Of a DNA stretch of 43,991 bases, positions 1 through 7,680 are shown piece after piece. Made by a program: the position numbers and the translations under genes. Below the pieces are notes generated by a model. The model saw only the letters and a program-made list of their open reading frames with translations, ran no database searches and was not told the origin of the DNA. The stretch is from Erysipelotrichaceae bacterium (GTDB taxonomy: Bacteria; Bacillota_I; Bacilli_A; Erysipelotrichales; Erysipelotrichaceae): assembly GCA_029974225.1 (NCBI GenBank), contig JARKSP010000074.1, positions 1 to 43,991 on the forward strand. Direction: 5' to 3'. How positions within the stretch are numbered: position 1 is the first letter of the stretch; every line of letters starts with the position of its first letter.

Positions 1-398
1 ATAAAATCATAAGCCTCTGACAGAACTCTTTTAGCTCCCTTAAACCTTAATGCTTTCAAACATTGCTTAAACGGCAATAGTATTGCCGATTTAACTTCTT
101 CCTTCTGAGCTACTAAAGGCTGATCAGAATATGTAGCCAGGAAGTAAATAACTGTTTTGACCACCTTGTTTCTATAGGCCAGATAAACATCAAAAGTTTT
201 GAAACCGTCAATAATCTCAACTGATAAACCAGTTTCTTCCTTAACTTCTCTTAAAGCGGTCTGCTGTTCGGTTTCATTTTCCTCCATATGCCCTTTGGGA
301 AAGCCATAATTGCCTTCCAGATCTTCAATCAAAACGAATTTTAAAACGCCGTTATCTCTGGTAAAGATAACTGCTCCACACGATTTCTCTTTGCTCAT
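1..398 (-). CDS. NUDIX hydrolase (3' end outside window)
   Basis: Start ATG at 398 after an AGGAGA ribosome binding site. The readable 132 residues begin MSKEKSCGAVIF and contain a complete Nudix box, G-x5-E-x7-REVKEETGL, at about residues 37-59. This box binds the divalent metal used to hydrolyse nucleoside diphosphate derivatives. The sequence GNYGFPKGH just before it is typical of the diadenosine tetraphosphatase/MutT-like subgroup, so a house-cleaning nucleotide hydrolase is likely; the substrate cannot be read from sequence. The frame is open to base 1, so the C-terminus is missing from the window. It lies 43 nt downstream of azlD on the same strand and may be cotranscribed with azlCD. 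Confidence 0.85.
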   Translation of the reverse strand, partial: MSKEKSCGAVIFTRDNGVLKFVLIEDLEGNYGFPKGHMEENETEQQTALREVKEETGLSVEIIDGFKTFDVYLAYRNKVVKTVIYFLATYSDQPLVAQKEEVKSAILLPFKQCLKALRFKGAKRVLSEAYDF

Positions 399-441
399 AA
401 ATTCTCCTACCTATATTTTACAATAAAATGTGCTTTATTGC

Positions 442-765
442 TTAAAATAGTTGAATCAGCAGCATATAACAGAGAGTTCCACAGACAATACTCAACAGAA
501 TATTCCTTTTATACATATGTAAAACAGCCACCACCAACACGGCAGCAAGCTCTTTTAAGCCGTAAGGAAAGACGGTGACATTTAAATCCTTTAGACAATA
601 GACAACCAGCATGGCCATGATAGCTGTTGGCAGTACCTTTCCTAAATAGGTGATGATATCTGGCAGTTTTTCCTTTTTGCTGAAAATTAAAAATGGCAGA
701 AATCTGGTCAGGGCTGTCACTAAAGAAACGGTGAGGATGATAAGCAGGGTATGATAATTATTCAT
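442..765 (-). CDS. azlD: AzlD-type branched-chain amino acid exporter small subunit
   Basis: 107-residue, very hydrophobic protein (about four membrane segments) of the AzlD family, the small partner of AzlC in export of branched-chain amino acids and analogues. The sequence TRFLPFLIF near the N-terminus is characteristic of the family. I chose ATG 765 (MNNYHTLL) because AAGGGGGT stands just upstream; a longer frame exists but has no better start. The start lies inside the end of azlC (8-nt overlap), so translation is probably coupled. Known for the family: AzlC and AzlD act together. Confidence 0.9.
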   Translation of the reverse strand: MNNYHTLLIILTVSLVTALTRFLPFLIFSKKEKLPDIITYLGKVLPTAIMAMLVVYCLKDLNVTVFPYGLKELAAVLVVAVLHMYKRNILLSIVCGTLCYMLLIQLF

Positions 766-1432
766 TTTTAATACCCCCTTTTTTTCTGGTGACAATCAGT
801 AACAGCACAATTGTCAGCATCGCCGGAATCAGAAAATGTTCTGGTCCTAAAAGAATCAGACTGGCTGAAGCACAGACAAAGCCGATAATCGCCGGCACAT
901 GGTCTTTATTAGTCAGCCACTGCTCGACCACAATACTGACAAACAGAGCGGTCATGGAAAATTCGATACCGGCACTGTTGAAGGGAATCAGAGTCCCGAT
1001 TAAATTACCTATTAAGCCCCCGGTTATCCAGTAAAAGTGATTAAAGACGGTAATAAAAAAATACAGATCTTCATCTTCACTTTCTTCCTGACACAGAAGC
1101 GAGTAGGTTTCATCAGTCATGCCAAAAATCAGATAGGGTTTTCTTTTGATCTGCTGATATTTACCCAGCATAGATAAACCATAGAATATATGTCGGCCAT
1201 TGACCAGCAAAGTGGTTATGGCTACAGAAATTAAAGATGCTGCCGAATCAATCAGCGAAACTGCCACATACTGCATGGAACCGGCATAGATGGTCACACT
1301 CATCAGAACCGCATAAAGTGGTCCATAGCCGATCTTGGCCAATAAAACACCAAAACCGATGCCCAGCACCAAATATCCTGCCATAACAGGAATAGTTTTT
1401 ATAAAGGCTTGTTTAACAGTTTCTTTCTTCAT
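758..1432 (-). CDS. azlC: AzlC-type branched-chain amino acid exporter large subunit
   Basis: 224-residue integral membrane protein of the AzlC family. The N-terminal part has the typical GYLVLGIGFGVLLAKIG helix and the YAGSMQYVAVSL segment. It pairs with the overlapping azlD to export branched-chain amino acids. Start ATG 1432 follows AGGTGA; a frame-extended start at 1453 is less likely. A TATAAT (1452-1457, minus strand) lies 19 nt from the start, next to the terminator of the preceding gene, and is the likely -10. I see no good -35. brnQ, a branched-chain amino acid importer, lies about 1.2 kb away, so import and export genes sit close together. Confidence 0.92.
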   Translation of the reverse strand: MKKETVKQAFIKTIPVMAGYLVLGIGFGVLLAKIGYGPLYAVLMSVTIYAGSMQYVAVSLIDSAASLISVAITTLLVNGRHIFYGLSMLGKYQQIKRKPYLIFGMTDETYSLLCQEESEDEDLYFFITVFNHFYWITGGLIGNLIGTLIPFNSAGIEFSMTALFVSIVVEQWLTNKDHVPAIIGFVCASASLILLGPEHFLIPAMLTIVLLLIVTRKKGGIKNE

Positions 1433-1459
1433 TTTTTCACCTATGTTAAACATTATACC

Positions 1460-1491
1460 AAAAAAAAGGAAAGATGTTTGTTTATCTTTCC
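1460..1491 (-). terminator. Intrinsic terminator of the M28 peptidase gene
   Basis: Read on the minus strand: an 8-bp stem GGAAAGAT/ATCTTTCC (1468-1475 with 1484-1491) with an 8-nt loop, followed by eight T. It overlaps the stop codon of the broken peptidase gene and separates it from azlC. Confidence 0.9.
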
Positions 1492-2402
1492 TAACTCAGT
1501 CTGTTAACATATTCCGTGAGTTTTTCGGTTATGTAATAGATGTTTTCACTATCCGCTACCCTATCTTTCGGGGTATGGATATAGGGGGTATATAATTTAA
1601 TCAGTTTTCCTTTGGTACAGGCAAATACTCCGACTCCATCTTTAAAGTGTCTCTGATCAGAGGCCGCCATAGCCTGACTTTTATTAAAGAAGCGGACATT
1701 GTATCTGTCATTGCTGACAACGGTTTCCTTTAACAGGCTGGCTGATGGCATTTTTTCATTGTTGAGAATGACTACTATTTCATCGCCATTACCAATGCAG
1801 TCCAGGTTGATCAGCGGCTTGTTTTCCATCTCTTTTTTATACTTCTTATAAAACTGTTTTGAACCGACCAGCCCTTTTTCCTAATTGTCAAACAGAATAA
1901 AGGCAACATTGCTGTCTTTGTCAATGCTTTTAATCAGGGACATCACCGCGGCTGTGCCTGAGGTGTTGTCATTTTTGTTATGTTTGTTGTCAAAGGCAAA
2001 CATCAAAAGATAAAAGGCGGAGAAATAGATAAACAGATACAGACCTCTGGTAAACTGCGGATTATCGATTCTCAGCAATACACTGATTAACTGCGCCAGA
2101 AACAGACTGGCAGCCACAATCACCATAGCAAAGGCAATGGTATAGCTGAAATATATTGCTCTGTTTAAAGGCATCATGATATTGGGAATTAATGAAACCG
2201 CCGGGGTATCATAGTGGGCGGTAAATACGACCCTGGCCTTTTTAAAATCCCCAATCACAATATTTCTGGTCTTCTTATCTTCCTGTATTTCAATTTCATA
2301 TTCCGGCACTTCCTGTTTGACATATTCAATAAATCTGGTTTTGTCAGCATATTTTCTTCTGATCGGATATAAGTCGTTTATTTCATTTAAATAATCTTTC
2401 AT
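1491..2402 (-). pseudogene. M28-family zinc aminopeptidase, interrupted by an in-frame TAG
   Basis: Two pieces of one M28 metallopeptidase in the same frame, separated by a single TAG at 1881-1883. Upstream: start ATG 2402 after GGGAG, the first metal-ligand motif AHYDTP, two membrane helices (an insertion in the middle of the domain), then DNTSGTAAVMSL and VAFILFDN. Downstream the frame continues EKGLVGSKQFYKKYKK and then NLDCIGNG. Family members read FDNEEKGLVGSK here, so the stop replaces the first Glu of the EE pair, the catalytic base. One G-to-T change in GAG would explain it. Without recoding or readthrough the gene is dead. TAG is also the normal stop of this and other genes here. Confidence 0.85.
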
Positions 2403-2450
2403 CTTTCTTCTCCCGGCTAAATCTTGCTTCTGCAATTTCAGCTACTAATA

Positions 2451-2510
2451 ATTATAACTACACCCTTCCTGGTTTAGTCAAGTAAAAAGATTGTAAACCA
2501 GGTTACAATC
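2451..2510 (-). promoter_or_regulatory. Promoter and palindromic operator upstream of the M28 gene
   Basis: On the minus strand TTGACT (2476-2481) and TATAAT (2451-2456) are 19 nt apart, a slightly long but plausible sigma-A promoter. Just upstream of the -35 is a perfect inverted repeat GATTGTAA-N6-TTACAATC (2489-2510), placed like an activator site. Its TTGTAA/TTACAA half-sites also occur at the LysR promoter near 4032-4055, although the spacing differs. Confidence 0.6.
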
Positions 2511-2530
2511 AGATGCTATAATTTCACTCT

Positions 2531-2567
2531 AAAAAGGGAATGGGGGCCATATTATGACTTGGCCCCC
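2531..2567 (-). terminator. Intrinsic terminator downstream of brnQ
   Basis: GC-rich 8-bp stem GGGGGCCA/TGGCCCCC (2542-2549 with 2560-2567), loop 10 nt. On the minus strand it is followed by ATTCCC and then five T. The T-run is a few bases late, but position after the brnQ stop supports the call. Confidence 0.7.
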
Positions 2568-2595
2568 GGAGGTTAAAGATTAAGAAAAACCTTGT

Positions 2596-3951
2596 TTATA
2601 TGCTTCGTTTTTCTTTTTGGACAAAACGTAATACTAAACCTAATGCTAAACCAACAAACGAAGGAACCAGCCAGCCCAGATTCAGATCAAAGAAAGGAAG
2701 GATGCTTCGGCCGAAGGCTATCAGCTTTTCGCCCTGCATTAAACTTTGCAGGTTTGCCGGCAGTGTTTTAACTAAGTCAAATACCGCAGCGATTAAAGTA
2801 AAGGCGATAACACTTTTGTACACTGTCCTATCATGGTCAAACAGGTCACCGATTAAAGCCAGTAATATCAGAACGATAGCCAGCGGATAGATGAACATCA
2901 ATACCGGTATTGAATAGTTGATAATGTTTGATAAACCGATATTGGATATCGCAAAGGAGAAAACCGTAAAGATGATCGCCCAGATGTTGTAGGATAATCC
3001 TTTAGGAAACATTCTGACAAAAGCCTCGGAACAGCTGGTCACCAGTCCGATAGCCGTCTTTAAACAGGCAAAGGTCACGGTTAAGGCTAATACCAGACTG
3101 CCGATGGAACCCAGATAGTGGTTAGAGATCTGCGCTAAGGCGATACCGCCATTGGCCGATGTTTCAAACAGACCTCTTGATTGAGCACCCATAACTATGG
3201 TCGCAATATAGATGACAGCCATCAGAGTACCGGTAATGATACCGGACTTTAAAACTTCTTTAGCAATGTCATTATCTTCCTTTAAGCCCATGTCACGGAT
3301 AATAGCGATAACGACAATCCCGAAAGCCAGTCCCGCAATAGCATCCATGGTTCCGTAGCCTTCAATAAAAGCTGAAAACAGAGCCCCGCAGACATAGCCG
3401 TCAGCCGGTACTACTTCACTGACCTTAATGGCAGGATTCAGTAAAGCTGTCACTACCAGAATACCCAGAAAAATCAGAAACAGCGGATTGATGATTTTCC
3501 CGATCCAGATGGTAATCTTACTGGGACGTAAAGAGAAAAACAGGACCAGGGCAAAGAAGATAAAGGAAAAAACAAACAGCCACAAGGTCTTATCTGTCCC
3601 TTCTGCCAGCATCAGTTCAACGCTGGTAAAGGAAGTGGTGGCACATCTCGGTATGGCAAAAAATGGTCCAATCGTCAGATAAAGCAGACAGGTAAAGAAA
3701 TAACCATAGCCTTTTGATACTTTACTGGCCAGTGAATGTAAGCCATCGCTATGAGTATTACCAATAGCTGCCACTCCCAAAATCGGAATAGTAACAGCGG
3801 TAATAATAAAGCCGATTAAGGCCGGTACCACGTTTCTGCCGGCTAACTGTCCCAGATGAACAGGAAAAATCAGATTTCCAGCTCCAAAAAACATCCCAAA
3901 CAGGGTTACAGCTACTAAAAATCGTTGTTTGAAGGACAGTTTGCTGACCAT
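2596..3951 (-). CDS. brnQ: BrnQ branched-chain amino acid:cation symporter
   Basis: 451-residue transporter of the LIVCS family with about 12 hydrophobic segments. The N-terminal motif FGMFFGAGNLIFP (about residues 18-30) and LGVAAIGNTHSDG are diagnostic. The family imports Leu, Ile and Val with Na+ or H+. Length is normal for the family and the frame is intact. Start ATG 3951 follows GAGGAAGT. It is divergent from a LysR regulator with overlapping promoters, so that regulator very probably controls it. Confidence 0.95.
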   Translation of the reverse strand: MVSKLSFKQRFLVAVTLFGMFFGAGNLIFPVHLGQLAGRNVVPALIGFIITAVTIPILGVAAIGNTHSDGLHSLASKVSKGYGYFFTCLLYLTIGPFFAIPRCATTSFTSVELMLAEGTDKTLWLFVFSFIFFALVLFFSLRPSKITIWIGKIINPLFLIFLGILVVTALLNPAIKVSEVVPADGYVCGALFSAFIEGYGTMDAIAGLAFGIVVIAIIRDMGLKEDNDIAKEVLKSGIITGTLMAVIYIATIVMGAQSRGLFETSANGGIALAQISNHYLGSIGSLVLALTVTFACLKTAIGLVTSCSEAFVRMFPKGLSYNIWAIIFTVFSFAISNIGLSNIINYSIPVLMFIYPLAIVLILLALIGDLFDHDRTVYKSVIAFTLIAAVFDLVKTLPANLQSLMQGEKLIAFGRSILPFFDLNLGWLVPSFVGLALGLVLRFVQKEKRSI

Positions 3952-3996
3952 TTTACTTCCTCACTTTTAAAAGTCTATTTAATTTTATCATTGCTC

Positions 3997-4055
3997 TTGA
4001 ATCTTGTGAAATGCCTTATTATAATAGGGGTATTACAAACTGTAATAGCTTGTAA
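3997..4055. promoter_or_regulatory. Overlapping divergent brnQ/lysR promoters with LysR-type box
   Basis: Plus strand: TTGAAT (3997-4002), 17 nt, TATAAT (4020-4025), serving the LysR gene. Minus strand: TTACAG, 16 nt, TATAAT (4018-4023), serving brnQ. The two -10 elements share the palindrome ATTATAAT (4018-4025). The minus -35 falls inside the inverted repeat ATTACA-AAC-TGTAAT (4032-4046), which fits the LysR consensus T-N11-A; a third TTGTAA half-site is at 4050-4055. The box lies downstream of the plus-strand -10 (autorepression) and over the brnQ -35. Confidence 0.75.
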
Positions 4056-4071
4056 CATTTAGAGGTAGATT

Positions 4072-4953
4072 ATGGATAGCAGAAAACTGGAAATACTGCT
4101 GAAAGCTGTGGAAGCGGGAAGTTTTTCCAAAGCCAGCGAAGTGGTGGATTATACGCAATCAGGGCTTACTCATCTGATGGATTCCCTAGAAAAGGAAGTC
4201 GGTTTCAAACTGCTCAAAAGAAGTCACAACGGTATCAGACTTACCGAAAAAGGAAAAGAGCTTCTGCCGGCCATCCGAGAATTCCTGCAGGCCAATGCCA
4301 ACCTGGAAAACAAGATAAAAGAAATATCACATAATGAAAACGAAGTGGTCAGGATTGCTGTCTATGCCAGTATGGCCATGCACTGGATTCCGGAAATCCT
4401 CTATCGTTTCAAGCGTATCTGCCCTGCTGTCAATGTTGATGTCAGGATGGTTGACCATGCGCTTGAACCTTTTGAGCTGCTGGAAAAAGGCCAGACTGAT
4501 CTGATCTTTGCCAGTACCCAGGATTTCAATTTCTGTAACTGGATTCCTTTATATAAGGAAACGCTGTATGCGATACTGCCCAAGGATTATCCCTTAAAAG
4601 ATGCGGACAGTTTTCCGATTACGGAATTTTCCGGCAAAGACTTTCTGATGCCTTATGGCCGCTTTGACATCGATGTCAATCGTGCTTTTGAACCTATGGG
4701 CGTACAGGCTAATATCAAATCATTTCTGATTGATGATGAAACTCTTATCCGCATGGTCAGCAAAAAACTGGGTCTTTCGATGATGAGTGAGCTGATGATA
4801 CGAGGCAGAACTGATGATGTTCTATGTGTCCCTATCAGTCCGCCTTCCTATAGAGAACTGGGTATGGCTACCCATATTAAAAGAAAAGATACTGTCACCA
4901 TTAAAAAGCTGAAAGACTGTGTCTTAAAATATATCAGTGAAATAACCAGATAA
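4072..4953 (+). CDS. LysR-family transcriptional regulator next to brnQ
   Basis: 293 residues, the usual LysR length. N-terminal winged helix at about 1-60 (LEILLKAVEAGSFSKASEVVDYTQSGLTHLMDSLEKEVGF and LTEKG), then a periplasmic-binding-like effector domain from about 90. Start ATG 4072 has an AGAGGTAG ribosome binding site. Divergent from brnQ and transcribed from an overlapping promoter carrying a T-N11-A box, the standard arrangement for a LysR protein regulating its neighbour and itself. The effector may be a branched-chain amino acid; this is inferred from context only. Confidence 0.9.
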   Translation: MDSRKLEILLKAVEAGSFSKASEVVDYTQSGLTHLMDSLEKEVGFKLLKRSHNGIRLTEKGKELLPAIREFLQANANLENKIKEISHNENEVVRIAVYASMAMHWIPEILYRFKRICPAVNVDVRMVDHALEPFELLEKGQTDLIFASTQDFNFCNWIPLYKETLYAILPKDYPLKDADSFPITEFSGKDFLMPYGRFDIDVNRAFEPMGVQANIKSFLIDDETLIRMVSKKLGLSMMSELMIRGRTDDVLCVPISPPSYRELGMATHIKRKDTVTIKKLKDCVLKYISEITR

Positions 4954-4977
4954 AAAGCAAGCTCACAACTTGCTTTT
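4953..4977 (+). terminator. Terminator of the LysR gene
   Basis: Stem AAAAGCAAG/CTTGCTTTT with a 7-nt loop, overlapping the stop codon at 4951-4953. The A and T flanks allow termination in both directions. Confidence 0.75.
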
Positions 4978-5000
4978 CAATTATTAAACTTTCAGATTTA

Positions 5001-5228
5001 TCACTTTACATTATTGAAGACCTCAAATCCCAGTATTTCGATGATTATTCCTTCATAAAACTCCTGGCCCGCCTCTCTGTCTTCATCAGAGGCAATACGA
5101 TGAATTTTAGACACTTTATACAGGATTGCCTCATAGATAACCGAGCCTCCATCTTTTAAATGATAGGGGACAGGAATAAGCAATACCAGCAGCATAATGG
5201 TAACTGCGACAATCAACAACTTTTTCAT
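5001..5228 (-). CDS. Small single-pass membrane or exported protein of unknown function
   Basis: 75 residues: MKKLLIVAVTIMLLVLLIPVP forms an N-terminal membrane anchor or uncleaved signal, followed by a soluble tail of about 50 residues (DGGSVIYEAILYKVSKIHRI). There is no Cys after the hydrophobic stretch, so it is not a lipoprotein. Short proteins with the same plan (anchor, P-V-P, DGGS-x-YEAL-like stretch) are common hypothetical proteins in Bacillota. Start supported by AGGAGG 7 nt upstream. Function unknown. Confidence 0.7.
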   Translation of the reverse strand: MKKLLIVAVTIMLLVLLIPVPYHLKDGGSVIYEAILYKVSKIHRIASDEDREAGQEFYEGIIIEILGFEVFNNVK

Positions 5229-5358
5229 AAAAGACCTCCTGATTATATCTCTTTTTCACTCTCTATAATATAGATAGCTTCCTATCATCATAATAACAGA
5301 AATACCAGCTAATATCATCAGTTTATTTATAAACCTACCTTTAGATAAACAATTTTCT

Positions 5359-5634
5359 TCAGATATCCTTTTTAAATAATGAAATCGAATTAAGCAGAAT
5401 TGAAGCTGTTACGCAGATCAGCAATACCCTGCTTAAGGTAGGCATCGTATCCAATAGACCGCTGTAATCTTCACTGACTACTCTTTTGGCACCATCCAGG
5501 TAAAAGGCATATAAGGTAAGAGCTGTCAAAGAAAGACTGCCAAAGCGGTACCACTGGGTTTTTTTGCTGTTGGTCGGACTGCTGACATTTAATAGCGCCA
5601 GTACGATGGCTCCCAATCCTAAAAATAACCACAT
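5359..5634 (-). CDS. Small membrane protein of unknown function
   Basis: 91 residues with about three hydrophobic segments (residues 2-16, 32-47, 68-86). Excellent ribosome binding site GGAGGAAC before ATG 5634. It follows the metallophosphoesterase gene by 25 nt on the same strand and is probably in its operon. I do not recognise the family. Confidence 0.65.
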   Translation of the reverse strand: MWLFLGLGAIVLALLNVSSPTNSKKTQWYRFGSLSLTALTLYAFYLDGAKRVVSEDYSGLLDTMPTLSRVLLICVTASILLNSISLFKKDI

Positions 5635-5659
5635 GCTTAGTTCCTCCTGAATTGTTTAA

Positions 5660-6505
5660 TTACTGACTGCTGATCAGTATGACAATAAGTATCTCTGGTC
5701 TGTTATTGAATCTGATGGGAATAATGCTGTTGCCTATTCCCCGGCTGACAATCATTGTGGTCTCTGATTCGGTATACTTACCACAGGTATATTTAGGAAA
5801 CCAGCCCTGACCCGGAGCAATCAGACCACCAAAAAACGGTAAACGGAACTGCCCGCCATGAGCATGACCGGATAATACCAGGTCAATATTATTTGAAACA
5901 TAGGCTTCAAAAGTTTCCGGCCGATGAGATAAAAGGATGCAGTAGTCTTCGCTCAGAGTCATCTCTTTCAATTTCTTATCCAGAATATGCAGATGTTCGT
6001 AAGAGTCTCTGCTGGTAAAATCAGGATCATCCAAACCGGCAAGCTGAATAAGCTCATTGTCCTTTTTGAGCTCTATCACCTCATCATGCAGAATAATGAC
6101 TCCCTCTTTAAGCAGTCTCTGTTCTAAAATCTGATATTGTATCCCAATCCAGGCTTCATGATTTCCGGTCACATAATAACAGGGTGCGATCTCCATCAGC
6201 TGTTTCACCAGGGTTATCGCAATATCAATGTCTATTTTATTGGAATCTACTAAATCACCGGTCATGACAATAATGTCCGGATTCTCTTTTCTTACCTTTT
6301 CCACGATGCTCTCATTTTCTTTGCCAAACTCGGCATTATGCAGATCGGAAATAACCGCAATTTTATAATCATCAAAAGCTTCGGGAATTCTGTCACTTAC
6401 TACTGCATAGCGCGTAACGCCGACAGTCAGATTTCCCCAAATAGTCCAGATGGTAATAAGTATCGTCACTAATAATATAATAGATAAAATAATCTTCTTT
6501 TTCAT
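5660..6505 (-). CDS. Membrane-anchored calcineurin-like metallophosphoesterase (YkuE/YaeI type)
   Basis: 281 residues. N-terminal membrane segment (about 5-24), then a complete two-metal phosphoesterase domain: DLH (54-56), GDLVDS, GNHEAW, SHRPE and the C-terminal SGHAHGGQFRLP block. The YkuE/YaeI subgroup is membrane-attached; some members hydrolyse lipid-linked phosphates, including UDP-diacylglucosamine-like substrates, but the substrate here is not readable. Start ATG 6505 after GGGAGGAA. It stands 12 nt downstream of the nucleotidyltransferase-like gene and heads the two small-membrane-protein genes. Confidence 0.85.
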   Translation of the reverse strand: MKKKIILSIILLVTILITIWTIWGNLTVGVTRYAVVSDRIPEAFDDYKIAVISDLHNAEFGKENESIVEKVRKENPDIIVMTGDLVDSNKIDIDIAITLVKQLMEIAPCYYVTGNHEAWIGIQYQILEQRLLKEGVIILHDEVIELKKDNELIQLAGLDDPDFTSRDSYEHLHILDKKLKEMTLSEDYCILLSHRPETFEAYVSNNIDLVLSGHAHGGQFRLPFFGGLIAPGQGWFPKYTCGKYTESETTMIVSRGIGNSIIPIRFNNRPEILIVILISSQ

Positions 6506-6517
6506 TATCTTTCCTCC

Positions 6518-6997
6518 CTAGTCAAGATAAGGTTTCAGCAGGTGTCTTCTTATCACTTTTACCCGCTGACTTCTGCCCATAAGTTTGTAATAATGCAGCC
6601 AGTTTCTTAAAGAGTCCAATGGTATTATGACTCCGTTTACCAGGATGCTGTCTTTAATGTCTTCGCTCTTCAGATGGCAGTCATAGACCGTTCCGTCTTT
6701 AACTATTCTAAAACCGCCCATAATGTCAACATCAACACCATCAATGGTGAACTCATAAAAATGTTCTGTAGCATAACTGCCGGCAGCTGATTCTTTAAGG
6801 GTTCCCATTTTCAGCAGTATTTCCCTGACCCTTAAGGCATCATCTTCACCGACCATCAGATCCAGGTCATTAAACTCACTGACCAGATTTCTAAGATAAA
6901 GCATCACTGATGCCCCGGCTGCCCAGAGGATTTTCTCTTCATTGAGTCTTTTAGCTATTTCTGATAAGACCTGTATTTTTTCTTCTGTCGTTTTCAT
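6518..6997 (-). CDS. Nucleotidyltransferase-fold protein (AbiEii/DUF6036-like)
   Basis: 159 residues. The segment WAAGASVMLYLRNLVSEFNDLDLMV (about 25-49) has the G-[AS]-x9-D-[LI]-D-[LI] pattern of the minimal nucleotidyltransferase fold used by AbiEii-like and aminoglycoside-type transferases. DVDIMGG around residue 95 could supply the third acidic residue. There is no partner antitoxin gene (AbiEi-like) next to it, so I do not call a toxin-antitoxin system. Only 3 nt separate it from the upstream deacylase gene, implying one transcript. Substrate unknown. Confidence 0.6.
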   Translation of the reverse strand: MKTTEEKIQVLSEIAKRLNEEKILWAAGASVMLYLRNLVSEFNDLDLMVGEDDALRVREILLKMGTLKESAAGSYATEHFYEFTIDGVDVDIMGGFRIVKDGTVYDCHLKSEDIKDSILVNGVIIPLDSLRNWLHYYKLMGRSQRVKVIRRHLLKPYLD

Positions 6998-7000
6998 ATT

Positions 7001-7492
7001 TTAATTTTCCTGAATCTTCACGGAAATGACATCATTTCCGTGTCTTTTTATAATAGCAGTAAGCTCAGCTGTTTTCAACCAGATGGTAACAGTATTATCG
7101 TTGGGATGAACACCGATCAGATCAGCACCAAAGGCCTCATCAACAAATAAAATTACCTTACCTTCAGTATCATTTAAAAGACCAAAGGGAGTAACTGAAC
7201 CAGGATCGAGTTTTAATATTTTCATTAAATCAGCAGCTGAGGCAAACTGCAGGGCCTTAAGATTCTGTTTGTGGGCAAAATCTTTAAGATTTACCCTTTT
7301 GTCACCTCTGACAGTTATCATATAGTAGTTTCTTTTTCTGTTATCTCTGACAAAAAGATTTTTGGCCATGCAATCAGGATACGGAAGATTTACCTCTTTG
7401 GTTTCCTCCATATTAAAGACAGCCTCATGTTCAGTGACCTCATATTTAATACCGTAACTTTCAAGAAGTTCATATATTTCTTCCTTATTCAT
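7001..7492 (-). CDS. YbaK/ProX-type aminoacyl-tRNA deacylase (prolyl-tRNA synthetase-associated domain)
   Basis: 163 residues covering the whole YbaK/aaRS-associated domain. Recognisable blocks: YEVTEHEAV, CMAKNLFVRD with the conserved Lys, VRGDKRVNLK, PGSVTPFGLLND and GVHPNDNTVTIWL. The PGSVTPFGL and HPxxNxxT features match the free-standing ProX/PrdX editing proteins that hydrolyse Ala-tRNA(Pro). Start ATG 7492 has GAGGAA upstream. First gene of a tight minus-strand run with the nucleotidyltransferase-like and phosphoesterase genes. Its 3' end carries a perfect palindrome (7019-7042). Confidence 0.9.
   Translation of the reverse strand: MNKEEIYELLESYGIKYEVTEHEAVFNMEETKEVNLPYPDCMAKNLFVRDNRKRNYYMITVRGDKRVNLKDFAHKQNLKALQFASAADLMKILKLDPGSVTPFGLLNDTEGKVILFVDEAFGADLIGVHPNDNTVTIWLKTAELTAIIKRHGNDVISVKIQEN
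7019..7042. repeat. Perfect palindrome inside the 3' end of the deacylase gene
   Basis: Eleven-base arms CACGGAAATGA/TCATTTCCGTG with a 2-nt centre, fully inside the coding sequence (codons for HGNDVISV). On the plus strand it is followed by TCTTTTTAT and would look like a terminator, but no plus-strand gene ends here. It could equally be a binding site or a chance result of codon choice. Confidence 0.6.
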
Positions 7493-7521
7493 GCTTTTTC
7501 CTCATAACCCTCTTGTTTAAC

Positions 7522-7680
7522 CTACAGAACAGGTCTTTCTATATTTTCTATAAAACTGTTTACTTTTCCTTCAACAGTCTCTATCAACTCTTTCTGCTTT
7601 TTCAAATCAGCTGTCACAGTCAATTCCCTCTCGATAACAGCATCATAATTACGGTTATCATGAAATATCGCCACAGACAT
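7522..7680 (-). CDS. Small ORF of unknown function (52 aa), uncertain
   Basis: ATG at 7678-7680 directly abuts the stop codon (7681-7683) of the upstream gene, and the frame runs 52 codons to TAG at 7522-7524. The product begins MSVAIFHDNRNY and contains a charged stretch that could form a helix (DLKKQKELIETVEG). Only a weak GCCGGA precedes the start, so translation would depend on reinitiation. Either a tiny coupled gene or leftover coding sequence; nothing recognised. Confidence 0.3.
   Translation of the reverse strand: MSVAIFHDNRNYDAVIERELTVTADLKKQKELIETVEGKVNSFIENIERPVL

Noticed and set aside
1881-1883. TAG as a recoded amino acid (pyrrolysine-like)
   Set aside because: TAG is used as an ordinary stop by several genes here, and an M28 catalytic Glu is not known to be recoded; a point mutation is simpler.
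6518-6997. Toxin-antitoxin (AbiEii-type) system
   Set aside because: The nucleotidyltransferase-like protein has no antitoxin partner; neighbours are a tRNA deacylase and a phosphoesterase.
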